A stretch of DNA of 64,000 nucleotides, from the NCBI GenBank assembly GCA_047967505.1, contig CM106539.1; one strand, 5' to 3'. The position numbers were made by a program, and so were the translations under genes. Numbering within the stretch: the stretch's first letter is position 1; every line of letters starts with the position of its first letter. Positions 35,204-45,650 of this stretch are shown one piece after another. This DNA comes from Dipteris shenzhenensis. Taxonomy: Eukaryota; Polypodiophyta; Polypodiopsida; Gleicheniales. Below the pieces are notes generated by a model. It was not told the DNA's origin. It saw only the letters and a program-made list of their open reading frames with translations, and ran no database searches.

Positions 35204-35495
35204 CCACCGTGCTGGTTCTTGGAGTTATATATTTGTGTACCAAGGAAAATGTATTCCGTTGTGCAACCAAGAAAAATGCAATTGACGATATGGCCCTTGA
35301 GGGGTCCCCTAGAGGGGCAAGGGCCATATCTACATGCATTATACAATATCCAGGATGCCACTAGATAGAAATGGCATGTTGATATGGCCCTTTTCCCTAA
35401 AGGGGACCCCTCAAGGTCCATATCGTCTCAATTGCATTTTCTAAAAGTTTAATTGTATTTTTCTAGATGTATCTCCATGCAACCAGAATGGTGGG
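35204..35495. repeat. Foldback element with hairpins nested in both arms
   Basis: The left arm (about 35204-35331) is the reverse complement of the right arm (about 35379-35495). The best part pairs AATGCAATTGACGATATGG with its partner near 35417-35436. Each arm is itself palindromic. At 35287-35330, GATATGGCCCTTG faces CAAGGGCCATATC. At 35381-35424, GATATGGCCCTT faces AAGGTCCATATC. The loop holds ATGCCA/TGGCAT (about 35356-35378). No transposase frame is present. It could be a non-autonomous foldback/MITE-like element or a hairpin-RNA locus. Confidence 0.75.
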
Positions 35496-36520
35496 GTCGT
35501 TGGAGTTATTTTAGCACTATTTTGGTCATAAACCAAGGAAATTATAGTCCTTCTTTCCTGGTATTTTAGTCCTTATTGCAGTAAATATAAATGATGGCAA
35601 AAATACAATTTATTGAGTGAAAAATTAGCAAAAGATATTACAATGTACATTTACATCCAATAACAGGTTATATAAAAATTATCAACTTATACCGAGCAAA
35701 AATTGAACAGAGGATCTTACATATATCAAAGCTTGGCAATTGCTGAGAGCCTTAAATAAAAGATTACAAGTAGTGGTCATAACCATTCAAATACAAAATA
35801 TAAAAGTTAACAACAGTGCATATTGAGAGCCTCAAATTGAATAAATGCCTTAGAGACCAAAACATTACGTCTAGTGAGCCAAAAGATCATTGAGAGCCCA
35901 AAAGATTACATCTAGCCATTGTTGAGAGCCGCGTCTGAGCAAGAGGAAATTTGTACAACTCAGTTTTCTGCCAGTCTAGCTTTTTGCATTAAAAATTTTT
36001 AGGGAGCCAAAGGAGGATACGATAGAGAGGCTGAAGACCATGCACATTGCCAGGACTCAAATTATGGCCCCCCTAGCAATTACTCTAAAAATATTGAGGC
36101 CTTTGTTGACATCTAGGGGGAACCCATAGAGCACAGCCATAAAGAGGCCCTCTGTGAGCATGTTATCTAAGGTGATGACATTTAGATGTGTGGGGAGTTG
36201 CCTGTGGGAACAAAGGGTCTCCACTATTGCTAGCATTTCTACTCCAAGTGAGTGCAACGCAATCACCTTATATGAGAAGGCAAATATTATTGGGATCATA
36301 GGGCATCGAGGGGGGGTGGTACTAGGCATGCTGAGTGGGTGAACAGAAGATGAGCAGGGGAGCAGATACAGTGACGATAGTTGAAGGAGGGAGCATGGAA
36401 AAAAGTAGAGCAGGGGTAGAAAAGAGCTAGAAGAGGGGTGTGGAGCAAAGTACCAGAGCATGGGTGGACTAGAGCAACGTAGTAAAATACCAAATGCCAC
36501 AGATCTTATATATATTATGA
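35496..36520. other. Repeat remnants and an unassigned open frame
   Basis: Between 35740 and 35930 the words GAGAGCC and AAAAGATTACA recur several times. A minus-strand frame at 36057-36563 (168 codons) has a hydrophobic, Ser/Pro/Leu-rich start and then 'LPTHLNVITLDNMLTEGLFM'. I do not recognise it, and the low-complexity half argues for chance or decay. Confidence 0.3.
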
Positions 36521-37210
36521 AGTTCGAGCCACCGCGGTGGCTAGAGCTCGGGGTTCCATCCATATTAACTGCAGGCCATCACGATGGAATCCCCTAGACA
36601 GGCTAGTAATCATGAAGAAGACGCCATGTGGTGCCACTCTGGTGGCTGATAATTAACTGCCAACCCAGTGGAATCTTAGCCATGACAAATGTGGCTAATG
36701 AGAGCCACCACCACCGGGCAATAATTCTCATTACCATGTCTAATCACTCATTACCATACACTCTAGTTCTCTAATGAGCACGCGAGCCTGGTGACTGGTA
36801 ATTTTTACCGCACTCGTAGTGATCATGCATACTAAAGCATGGTGGTGGGTGAGCGGTGGCATGGTGGAATGATAGCCACGACAAACGTGGCTAATGACAG
36901 CCACCACCATTGGGCAGTAATTCTCACAAAAGTAAATCATGAACCCTAATCACCTCTAATCTCTCATTACCATAATTTACTGCACTCGTAGTAATCATGC
37001 ATGCAAGCTCGGTGGAGGTAACTGAAAGTTGAGTAATTGTAGGCCACTGCGGTGGCTAGTAATTGACTGATAGCACAGTGAATCTTACCTGCCACCACAA
37101 ACGTGGCTGGGTATCTTAGATGCCACCACCTCTAATCATTCATTACCATGCAAGTCAGTACTGCCACCTTGAATTATTCAAAATTCAAGCCAACCACCAC
37201 GGTGGCTCTC
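36521..37210. repeat. Roughly 200-base degenerate tandem repeats with CCACCGCGGTGG palindromes
   Basis: Units carry GCCACNACAAACGTGGCTAA, then AGCCACCACCA..GGGCA, then ACTCGTAGT.ATCATGCAT. Copies begin near 36675 and 36872, with a third partial copy near 37103. The units include strong palindromes such as AGCCACCGCGGTGGCT at 36527-36542. No coding sequence. Confidence 0.75.
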
Positions 37211-37281
37211 ACCTTGATAGTAGTCGGGCCACTAGTCCATTCCCTTAACCATTTCCTCTTCTATCCCTCTCGAACGTTTCG

Positions 37282-39125
37282 TTGTCCCTTGCAATCTCAA
37301 GCCTCCACTATTCCATTTCCTTAACTGCTTCATCTTCTATCCCTCTCGACCATTTCTTTCTTCCCTGCACTCTTCCTACAACTTCTATCCCCTCTCATAA
37401 TGGACCCTACACAGTTCGGAGCTCCTCACATAATCTTTCCTCCCCCTCTGCAGCACAGTGCGAGAGCCTCTCCTCCCCTGATCTTGAAATCATGACATAT
37501 GGGAGCTCCTCTCTCGCTATTCAAAAGCCCAATTTGGATGCTCTCCAAAACTTCACCAGGATGGTGCAGGAGGTGAACGTGAAGGAGGGGCAACTAATCT
37601 GTCAAGGTTAGAAGATTACCATCAATGAAACCATGATTGAAAAGGCTCTAGGAATTTCTGCAGGCAGTTCGCAAGCACACTTTTTCGCGAAGCTATGGAA
37701 GAGGCAGGATATTCTAGACGTATACCCCAATGCTCATATTAGTAAGATGGTGGAGTCAAGATTTCGAGCTTGCCAACAGACCTCCAAGATGTGCTGAAGA
37801 AGACCATTCACTTCTTTCCTGATACGAGAGGGACCTGCAAGTTCTGGCAAGTTCAAGTAGCAGTAGAGCAATTGAAAGGACGTGATGTATCTTTCTCAAG
37901 GGCGATCTCCAAGAGCGTGTTAACCAACCTAAAGAATTGCATGGATGGCAAATCCCAATTGTCATCTCAGTCCACTGGAGTTGCAATGCACCTGCTGATG
38001 GCATCTACCCTCAAAGGGATTTTTTAGCAATATGAGAAGCAGATGTCTCAAAAGGTAGCCACCGATGCAGCAAAGGCAGTGCAACTTCAGAAAAGTCTCA
38101 GGGAAGGTGCAAAAGCCAAGGTAGAGGAGGCACAAGCAAGGGCCTTGTAGGCACAAGAGCAAGCTGAGGCCGCTACAAAATTGGTCGACATGGAAAGGCA
38201 TAGAAGAGAAGAAGCAGAGAAGCGCATGAAGGAGCTCCGAGATAGGCTCAAAGAGGTGAGAAATGATGGGGACATGGAAAACAAGGAGCTAGAAAATATA
38301 TGAAAGGACCTTGAAGATCAGAGAGCTAAAAAGGAGGGTCTTACAAACGGCTCTGCAACATGCAAAACGCATTGAACATTGAAAAAGACCAGATGTTGGA
38401 GGAGCTAAAAAGGGAGAATGCAAAAACTAGAAAGGTGATGCGAGAACTGCGAGAGAGCTTCAAGGCTAGGAAGGATGGGGCAGAGAGAAGCCGGGGTGGA
38501 GAAGACAACGAGGCAACTCCCCAGTCCAAGAAGGATGCAGAGAGCAGCCACGATGGAGCAAGTTCCAGCCACCATAGTGGAGCTAGTTCCAGTCACCGCA
38601 GTGGAGCGATTTGCAGTAGAAGCCACGGTGAGTGTTGTATTTTTGAAACACTATTGGAAGTCCAAAGAGCAAGCTACATGACCCTGCAAGAAGATTAGAA
38701 TAGATGCTTGCACAAGCTTGCCGTGGCTTTCGACAATTATGAAAAGCAGTCCGTCATCCTGTGAGATTTCCAAACTAGAGTGGAAGTCTTGGAAATCACC
38801 CATTAAATGTTTTTCAGCAATTTACGCAGCTTCAATAGATGCTGAGTGAATCAGATGAAGCTATTGCACAGAGTGAGCAAAAAGTGGAGGAGATGAAGGA
38901 GAACATCTGTAGCCTTAGGATGAGGGAGGAAGGAATCAAGAAGCAACTTCTTCATGTACAAAGCAAGACTGTGGTGTTGACGGCCGCAATAGTTAAATTG
39001 GATGCCTATTCTGCTATGCAGCAGGGTCCGAAATGCATGGTCTGCCATACCCCCATCATAGATGACTGCTATCTCCGATGGCTTGCATGCTACCACCCTG
39101 TGCACGTTTTTTGCTTTGGAGTGTT
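37282..39125 (+). pseudogene. Decayed coiled-coil protein with a truncated RING-like finger
   Basis: Several plus-strand frames line up as one worn gene. The start fragment (37282-37611) is Ser/Pro-rich. Two long Lys/Glu/Arg/Ala heptad-like stretches follow (about 38040-38310 and 38360-38500), then a His/Ser repeat (SSHHSGASSSHRSGA), then another helix (38839-38990). At 39031-39110 there is a cysteine/histidine pattern C-x2-C-x14-C-x-H-x2-H-x2-C, as in the first six ligands of a RING-H2 finger. The last Cys pair is missing because an oppositely oriented gypsy gag fragment begins at about 39125-39240. Stops and frameshifts are frequent. A ubiquitin-ligase-like origin is possible but unproven. 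Confidence 0.4.
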
Positions 39126-39239
39126 TGTGCGTACAACATCGCTTACTTGGTGGTTCTTCAATAATATCAGGATCCTCCCACTCACTTAGTGGTTCTTCAA
39201 TAATAACTTGACCTATGGGAGTAATCTGTGATCTTATGA

Positions 39240-39820
39240 TAGGTGGTGGCAATCGTAGGTTTTGAGCCCTAAGTGGCCTTTGGTTGGCCAAGGGCACTCC
39301 ATGTATAGCTAACTAGCCTTGGTTATATTGATTTGGTGGTGTAGGCAATGACAATGGTTGCCTTTGCTGGTACATGGGCAGGGGCATAGTCTTGGGGTGT
39401 TGACATTGAGAAGTCTCATGGTTTCCACATCTAACACAATGGGCAAACTAAAGTGCGAGCCTAGCCCAAAGATGGGGGCACTCATTTGTAGGGTGGTTGC
39501 TTGTGCATATCCCACACCATACATTGTCTCATCTTGGAAAAAAGTGTGGATTGTTGGAGCATTCCCTGCCCAACACTCCCTTGAGCTTTGAGCCACTCTT
39601 TTCAGTAAATTCATGGCTATTTCTCCTATAGTTGCACCCGTAGCAAGTGGAGTTGCCTCCTTGGCCTCACCTGTACTAATTATCTTGCCCATGTGGGACA
39701 CTTTGGATGGAGCTGCAGGAAACTTTTCCAGTTGCGCCATATCCTTCATATTGTCATGTAATAAGTGCTGCTACTCTAAGGCCGTTTCTGAGATACAGAG
39801 GGATAGAATGCAAACATAGA
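39240..39820 (-). pseudogene. Gypsy-like gag fragment with two zinc knuckles
   Basis: On the minus strand, 'MKDMAQLEKFPAAPSKVSH' opens a 146-codon frame. After a frame change two knuckles can be read: CGICTSNHPTNEC (C-x2-C-x3-H-x4-C) and CVRCGNHETSQC (C-x2-C-x2-H-x4-C). A Pro/Gln-rich tail follows. Double, short-spaced knuckles of this sort occur in some plant gypsy gag proteins, where they bind genomic RNA. Neither LTR nor pol is present nearby, so this is an isolated fragment. Confidence 0.5.
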
Positions 39821-39833
39821 ACCAGGAGCTCAC

Positions 39834-39856
39834 AGAGAGAGAGAGAGAGAGAGAGA
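39834..39856. repeat. GA microsatellite
   Basis: A short (GA)n run of about 23 bases. It is non-coding. Confidence 0.9.
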
Positions 39857-40299
39857 TTTCAGGTTGCATATTCAAAGCAAGAGGTTTCAAAAAGAGAAGC
39901 AAGACTAGCAGTTACAGTGTCTTTGTTAGTTACGCATCATGGACATGGGACATGGTTTTTATTTTTTAGTTTCCACTCCTGACCAGTCTCACAATCAGTT
40001 TGAAAGATGATTTTACAAGCACTAAAAAAGCAATGTCCATGGACACTCCTTTTTAGTCTAGCCAAAGTGCTACCACCCATAGAGGCTCCCCAATTCTATG
40101 AGAAATTCCACATTTTTCACAAAATACTTGGAAGAACATCATTAGTTCTCATAATAATAATTATTATCTTTGGTAGGTCTGGCCCAAAGATGTCAGGCCT
40201 TCTTATTTTCCTCTCATCCAAAGTACCCCCTAACTAGAACTATGCACATGTTTTCCTTCTAGTTCAACCATTTGGCCCACAAGTTTGAATTTTAAACCA

Positions 40300-40302
<3 letters not shown>

Positions 40303-40398
<96 letters not shown>

Positions 40399-40418
40399 TC
40401 TCTCTCTCTCTCTCTCTC
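40303..40418. repeat. 116-base CT microsatellite
   Basis: An almost perfect (CT)n tract with one CTTC interruption near 40395. The minus-strand frame through it encodes only Arg-Glu repeats and is not a gene. Confidence 0.98.
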
Positions 40419-40627
40419 AAAATGTTTCACCTCTTCCACACACTGAGAAACACATTCTCACCTCCATTTGACAGCGTGCTTCAGACTATTTTCATTTCTC
40501 TAGATTCATCGTTTTCCCTACTATTTAAGTGTTGTGCAAACACAACTAAGGGCCCATTATGAAATCTAGCCCCAAAACTTTGTACACCAATCCAAACTCT
40601 ATACACTGATCCACCTACTGCAAATCT

Positions 40628-40852
40628 ATGGCATACTCAAAAGACTTTGGAATGCTTTTGTTCTATCTAAAAATGATGTTGGATGAAATCCTCGCAGAAA
40701 CAGACCCGAAGAAGAAGGAGGAAAATAGCTGCAAGGAGGACATGCTTCAGTGGTGGGTTTATTACTTAGAGTCGGCACAAATGATGAATATGAATTTCCC
40801 TGGCTATTGTTTTTCCTGCTCCTTTAAGGTACTTGTCAAGCTCATGATGTAG
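40628..40852 (+). other. Short open frame, unassigned
   Basis: A 74-codon frame begins with MAYSKDFGMLLFYLKMMLDE and is acidic and Lys-rich in the middle. A further coding-like piece follows at about 40868-40975, with one TAG inside. If the two belong together, the gap between a possible donor (AAG/GTACTT) and acceptor (TTGGCAG) is only about 40 bases, short for a plant intron. I do not recognise it. Confidence 0.2.
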
Positions 40853-41269
40853 GTTTCTTTTGGCAGGACATGATAGAGGTGCGAAGATGTATAGACCACA
40901 AAGACTAGGATGAAGAGGACCCCCAGCGAAAGGAGTTACTATGGGCATACAAGTTAGCAGAGTCAAGCAAGTAGAGTGTAATCTGAGTGTGTAAAGAGGT
41001 CTGCCATTGTGCAACAGACTGGCCTCAAGAGCTGGGAGATGCTTGCTATAGAGAGGTTGATAAGATTGTTGGAAGTCTGGAATTTCCTTGAAAAAGCAAA
41101 ATGTCATGGTGTTTTGAAATAATAAAAATCTTGCAAACATTTCTTGAACTTGTGGATATTCTCATGGTGCTCGTAATACCAGATTTTGTATCGACCTTTT
41201 TCCATGTTAGTACTTAAATGTTTTAAGTAGCCCGGTGGTTGAAATCTAACAGTTAAATATACCCAGTCT

Positions 41270-41880
41270 AAAGGGCACTAGCACTATGCAACAAATTTTA
41301 GGATAGCATGGCAGTAGTGTAGGGGTAGCACGGTGGTAGTGTAGGATAAGTTATCGCCAGTACCGGGGTTGGTTGCACTAGAATATGAACAGCCACCAGC
41401 ACGGTGGTTTGCTTCTATTATTGCAAGATGAATGAATTCGTTATGGGAAACCAGCGCAATGGTTGTTGGGATATACTAAAAGCAAGCATGGGATGAAATC
41501 TGATGGGGTTAACGAAACAATAAACAATCTAAAGGGTATTGTTTTAGTATAAAACTATGCAACAAATTTTAGCATAGCACAGCAGTAGTGTAGGGATAGC
41601 ACGGTAGTAGTGTAGGATAAGTTATCGCCAACGGGGTGGTTGGTTTGCACTAGGATATGAACAGCCCCACCAGTGCGATGGTTTGCTTCCATTATTACAA
41701 GATGAATGGATTTGTAGGATATGTGGATTCATTATGGGAAACCAGCATAGTGGTTGTTGGGATATACTAAAAACAAGCATGGGTTTTACCATTTGGGATT
41801 TACAAAAACAATTTAATAAAACCAGCATAGTGGTTGTTTGGGATATACTAACAAGAAGCAGTCTCAATACAAATTCTATT
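41270..41880. repeat. 271-base tandem duplication and related repeats
   Basis: ACTATGCAACAAATTTTAG occurs at 41283 and 41554. In both copies it is followed by GCA.AGTAGTGTAGG.ATAGCACGGT and TAAGTTATCGCC. The phrase GGTTGTTGGGATATACTAA (or near variants) occurs three times, near 41461, 41752 and 41830. The units also contain ACCAG...TGGT cores. Confidence 0.85.
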
Positions 41881-41945
41881 TTGTAGGACAAGTGGACATA
41901 TTGTTTCCCTGCAATGAGACTACATACATTTTCTTAGTACTATCT

Positions 41946-44900
41946 CAGTCGTCCTTGTCCACCGCTCCAAGACACCCCAAGATGTGCTCATGCGTGTCTA
42001 AATCCAATTTGAAGACACTCTTGACCTTCTTTCATTGTGGCACAGGTTGCATCTGGAACTTAATAGCTCTTACTAGATGAGAGTACACACATGTTTGTGG
42101 ACTCTTATGTAGAAGTTTGTAATTGCGGTTTCTCTTGAATGTTTTTTTAAACCAAAAATCTCCAACTACTACATCCCACTTCTCATAGGTTGTTCCCCAA
42201 TTATCCTTAAATGTATCCTCAACCATGTACTTAGGTTTTGTACACTGCAATAAAAAGTATGGGTCATCTTCCTCATTCTTCCCAGAATTTGTGACAACTG
42301 CAAAGTTATCCCCCTCTTCCAGACAATTAGTGAGGTCATCAAAACTCTCCCCAAACTATGGCAAGTCATTTGTCTCTCCATTTTTTGTGACTCCATCTGA
42401 ACGTAGAGGAAAAACTTGAACTCACTCCCATGTCTTCGCAGTTGCAATGTTCTCATAATCCTCATGATCCCCTATGATGCATGCACTGCAAAAATAAGAA
42501 AGTTTTCTTGTTTTAATCAGTTTGTTGTTTGAAAAGCCCCATATGCTGTCCAGACCACAAACACCTTTGATTTTCTCACAATTGTGCCGACTTCTCCTTT
42601 GCACTTCATCCACTTTCATTTCACAAAACACTCTGCGTACTACAGTATTCTTAAGGCGGCTTTGTTTACTATATGTTGAATGCATGCCTATGGAGAGGTT
42701 AGTTGTAAGCCATGTTACAGCATCATGGGGATCATTGAGTTTTTCTTGAGGGCATGCTAATTGGTGTTTAAATAGAGCTTGCTTAATAACAGCACCGCAT
42801 CCATCATGTTCACCCTTGCCATGGCTAGACCCAAAGAAATTCCACATCATGTCTAGACTGGTTAGGGATTTGAACCTTGAGACGAAGTAGAATCCACATG
42901 CTGATTTAAATTGAGAGTAGCACCATCTAACCACACCCAGTGTTTTATATTTTCTGCATGGGGATTTTTTTTTTTCAGCCATTCCCAATGTAGTAGAAAA
43001 GCATGCTGCACAAATAGGGTGTCATGTTTCCTATCATCTGAAATGTAGAAATGGTAAGTGTGTTGCACTGACCTGGACTCTTGTGAGTTAGCAAGAAGAT
43101 TGGCATCAGGCATGGAAGAATCAAGCAAATGACTGTATGTGATATGCACAAGAATTGTTATCTGCTTGTTGTACAAGTGAGCACTTTGTATCTCATCTTG
43201 TTCTTGGAAAGAATAATTTTTTACAAAATCTATGACAAATACAATAGTGTCACTGGGAAAATTGGCAAGGCACGTCCTGAACTACTTATCCTGCCAGCTA
43301 GCCGTGAAATTGTGCAGCACATATTTTGGGATAGATTGAACCATGTGACCTACAAGCTCCCTTGGCTGGGTGCTCGTATATGACAGTAGCCATCTCTTTT
43401 TATCGGATCCTTCAACATTGACATTTTCAAATCTCCTCCTTTTTAGAGCAACGTGGTTGTCTTCCCTCATTTCATTTGGATAGACATTGAATGTCTTCTT
43501 CTTCAGCTTCAAACTGCAATGCTTGCATGTGCCGCAAATGCATTCAATCCCATGCCACTCACAGTCTCCCTTTGGACAAACCACTGGCTCCCACAGAGAC
43601 CTCAGGCTACAAAACCTGCCCTCCCTTGCAACACATGATGAGGATCTAGGTGGCGTACAGACTGTGCATTCATTGGGGAGGCATGGGCATCGATCCCCAT
43701 GGTCATTCATAGCTTGCCAGGCCAGGTCAAAGTCTATGTGTGTTTTGCAATAACAAGCATTCCTATCTTTGAGTTTCCTGACATAATGGGGCTTACAATG
43801 CTCAAAGCTCCTCTGCCCAATTAAAATGTCCGAATTTTGATCCACAAACTTGAGATACAACTCCATCTGTTGACCCAACATGCGAGAACAATAGAACAAT
43901 GAGCCTCCTTTTTGCTACAACTAAAAGAATACAAAACACAGTCTAATTAAAGTATATAATAAAGCAAAACAATTTTTAACCACCGCGTTGGTTTAGGATA
44001 GTCACAATTTCAATCACCGGGCTGGTTTAGGACACGTTTAGGATAGTCACAATTTCAACCACTGGGATGGTTTAGGACACTGTCACAGTTTCAACCGCCG
44101 GGATGGTTTAGCCTGACGGTCTCAACTTCACATATTAGACAATAACAAGTATATTGCTTTTCATTTTTGAATTTCACATTTAGAAAATAACAATATATTG
44201 CTTTTCATTCCATACGACCCGAATAGCAGGAAATTAAATTTAACGAATTTAAGTACTAAGAAACACAAAAATTTCAACCACCGGGCTAGTCAATAAAACT
44301 AATGTCTGTTCAACCACGCTAGTTCAGGACAATCACATAACTGGTGATTGAGCTAAAGCAGCCACAGTTGCATGATGTTCCAACCACCAGGCTGGTTTAG
44401 TAAAATAACAATATATTACGAAATATATTGCTGTTAATTTCTACTCAACCATGCCACCGGGCTGGACAACTAATGTCTATTCAACCACGCTGGTTCAGGA
44501 AAATCACATCACTAGATTGAGCTAAACTAGCCTATGTTGCATGATGTTCCAACCACCGGGCTGGTTTAGGACAATCACATTTAGTCCAAGCCTAGTTTAA
44601 GAAATGAAACAAGTAAACTATCCCAAAGCTCAATCACAAACAACCACCGAGCTGGTTTAGGCAACACTGACCTGCGTTGTATCTAGCATGTGTATGATAT
44701 GCTCCTCAAACACCTTGTGTCTCATTTGCTTCTTATAGATGTCTTTCTATTTGGAGAAACTCTCGTATTTTTATGCCAAAACGTCATCACTGTAGCAATC
44801 ACTTTCGCACTTAGGCTATCCCTCCTTTTCTTGCATTCTGTTCAAGCCCACACACTTCTTAGATCAGGATGATTGTGCATTGCTTCTACTCTATGTTCAA

Positions 44901-45207
44901 CTGCTGGAGCCACATTGGTCCTTCTGATTGACAACATCTTCGACATTGTGCACCCAAGCCATTTCTCCTTTGTTTTAGGGGACACCAACATAGCTAATGT
45001 CGCCCTCTTTGCAGCTAGTTGATCTAAGCTATGCATCCCTTTCACTTTCTGTAGGCCATTTCTTAGCTTAGAGAGCATTGCCTCCTGAGCATGCATCTCC
45101 CGAGGTGTTTGTAGGGTTATTACTCTACAAACTTTAGGATGCATGCTAAAGCTTCTGAAGACTCGAGACTGGTAATCACCTAAATGGCCTGATGTTGTTG
45201 CCTCGAA
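41946..45207 (-). pseudogene. Spliced transposase-like gene with DFxxNY / DGA / HGKG blocks (broken)
   Basis: Two exons can be followed on the minus strand. Exon 1 (about 45207-44672) has 'AMLSKLRNGLQKVKGM' and 'SPNRKTSIRSK' and ends CAG/GTCAGT. The intron is 44671-43915 and ends TTGTAG. Exon 2 (43914-41946) resumes in frame at phase 0. Exon 2 carries a cysteine-rich block ('CCCLPNECTVC'-like, about 43690-43560), then the core blocks: 'VIDFVKNYSFQEQDEIQSAH' (about 43230-43180); 'WVWLDGA' then 'SQFKS' (about 42945-42910, split by a one-base deletion); and 'WNFFGSSHGKGEHDG' (about 42850-42805). I know this combination, with aspartates that could be catalytic, from uncharacterised transposase-like proteins of invertebrates and fish. 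That identification is from memory. Stops at 44842, 43282, 42422, 42356 and 42032 inactivate it. No terminal repeats were found. Similar host-domesticated genes cannot be excluded. Confidence 0.6.
43978..44660. repeat. Intronic array of AACCACCGGGCTGGTTTAG-type near-palindromes
   Basis: About ten variants occur within the intron, near 43978, 44012, 44057, 44092, 44276, 44379, 44453, 44550 and 44641, often followed by GGA.A.TCACA. The arms AACCA and TGGTT pair around a CCGGGC-like centre. Spacing is irregular (35 to 190 bases), so this is neither a simple satellite nor a CRISPR. Confidence 0.85.
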
Positions 45208-45275
45208 TGCTCACACCAATTGTGACACCACAGCTCATGTTCTTCGCTCTGATGGCAATGATCAAATACGTGCAT

Positions 45276-45650
45276 CTACAACTGCTTCTTGCTGCTGTTG
45301 TGCAAGGAGTCTTCTTTGTTCTCATTGTTTCTCCCTTCGTAGAGGCTACAAAAGTGTCTTTTGTTGCCGATTCGATACCGTGCTAGCGCTTTCCTCGACC
45401 CGCACTCTATTCCTTGTGCTTGACTTAGCTTTTGGGCTTTTCTATCTTGCAGCCTCTGTCTGCTTCTCTTGCAATCCATGGCGAGCTGCATGTTTCCATT
45501 GACGCCATGGCCACAATTAGTCCAGAATACACCCAGAGAAGCTAGCTGGTGAGGCAAGCAAAGAATAGAAGACAACTTACCCGAAAGAAGACAATGGCAA
45601 ACCAAAATCTGTGCAAGGTCACGTCGAGGTGCATGCAGGTTGCAGGGCAT
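45276..45650 (-). pseudogene. Possible N-terminal exon of the transposase-like gene
   Basis: An open frame of 124 codons lies just upstream of exon 1 on the same strand. Its middle part is basic ('MDCKRSRQRLQDRKAQK') and continues 'ARYRIGNKRHFC'. The same segment is present, with few changes, at about 47350-47500 and 48590-48730 in the tandem array. The link to exon 1 is not resolved: about 70 bases with stops in each frame intervene. Confidence 0.3.

Noticed and set aside
40230-40439. Open frame of Arg-Glu repeats
   Set aside because: It is only the translation of the CT microsatellite.
40828-40867. A 40-base intron joining two small frames
   Set aside because: Shorter than plant introns usually are, and the second piece contains a stop.
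43978-44660. CRISPR array
   Set aside because: The repeats are degenerate, the spacing is irregular, and the sequence is plant nuclear DNA within an intron.
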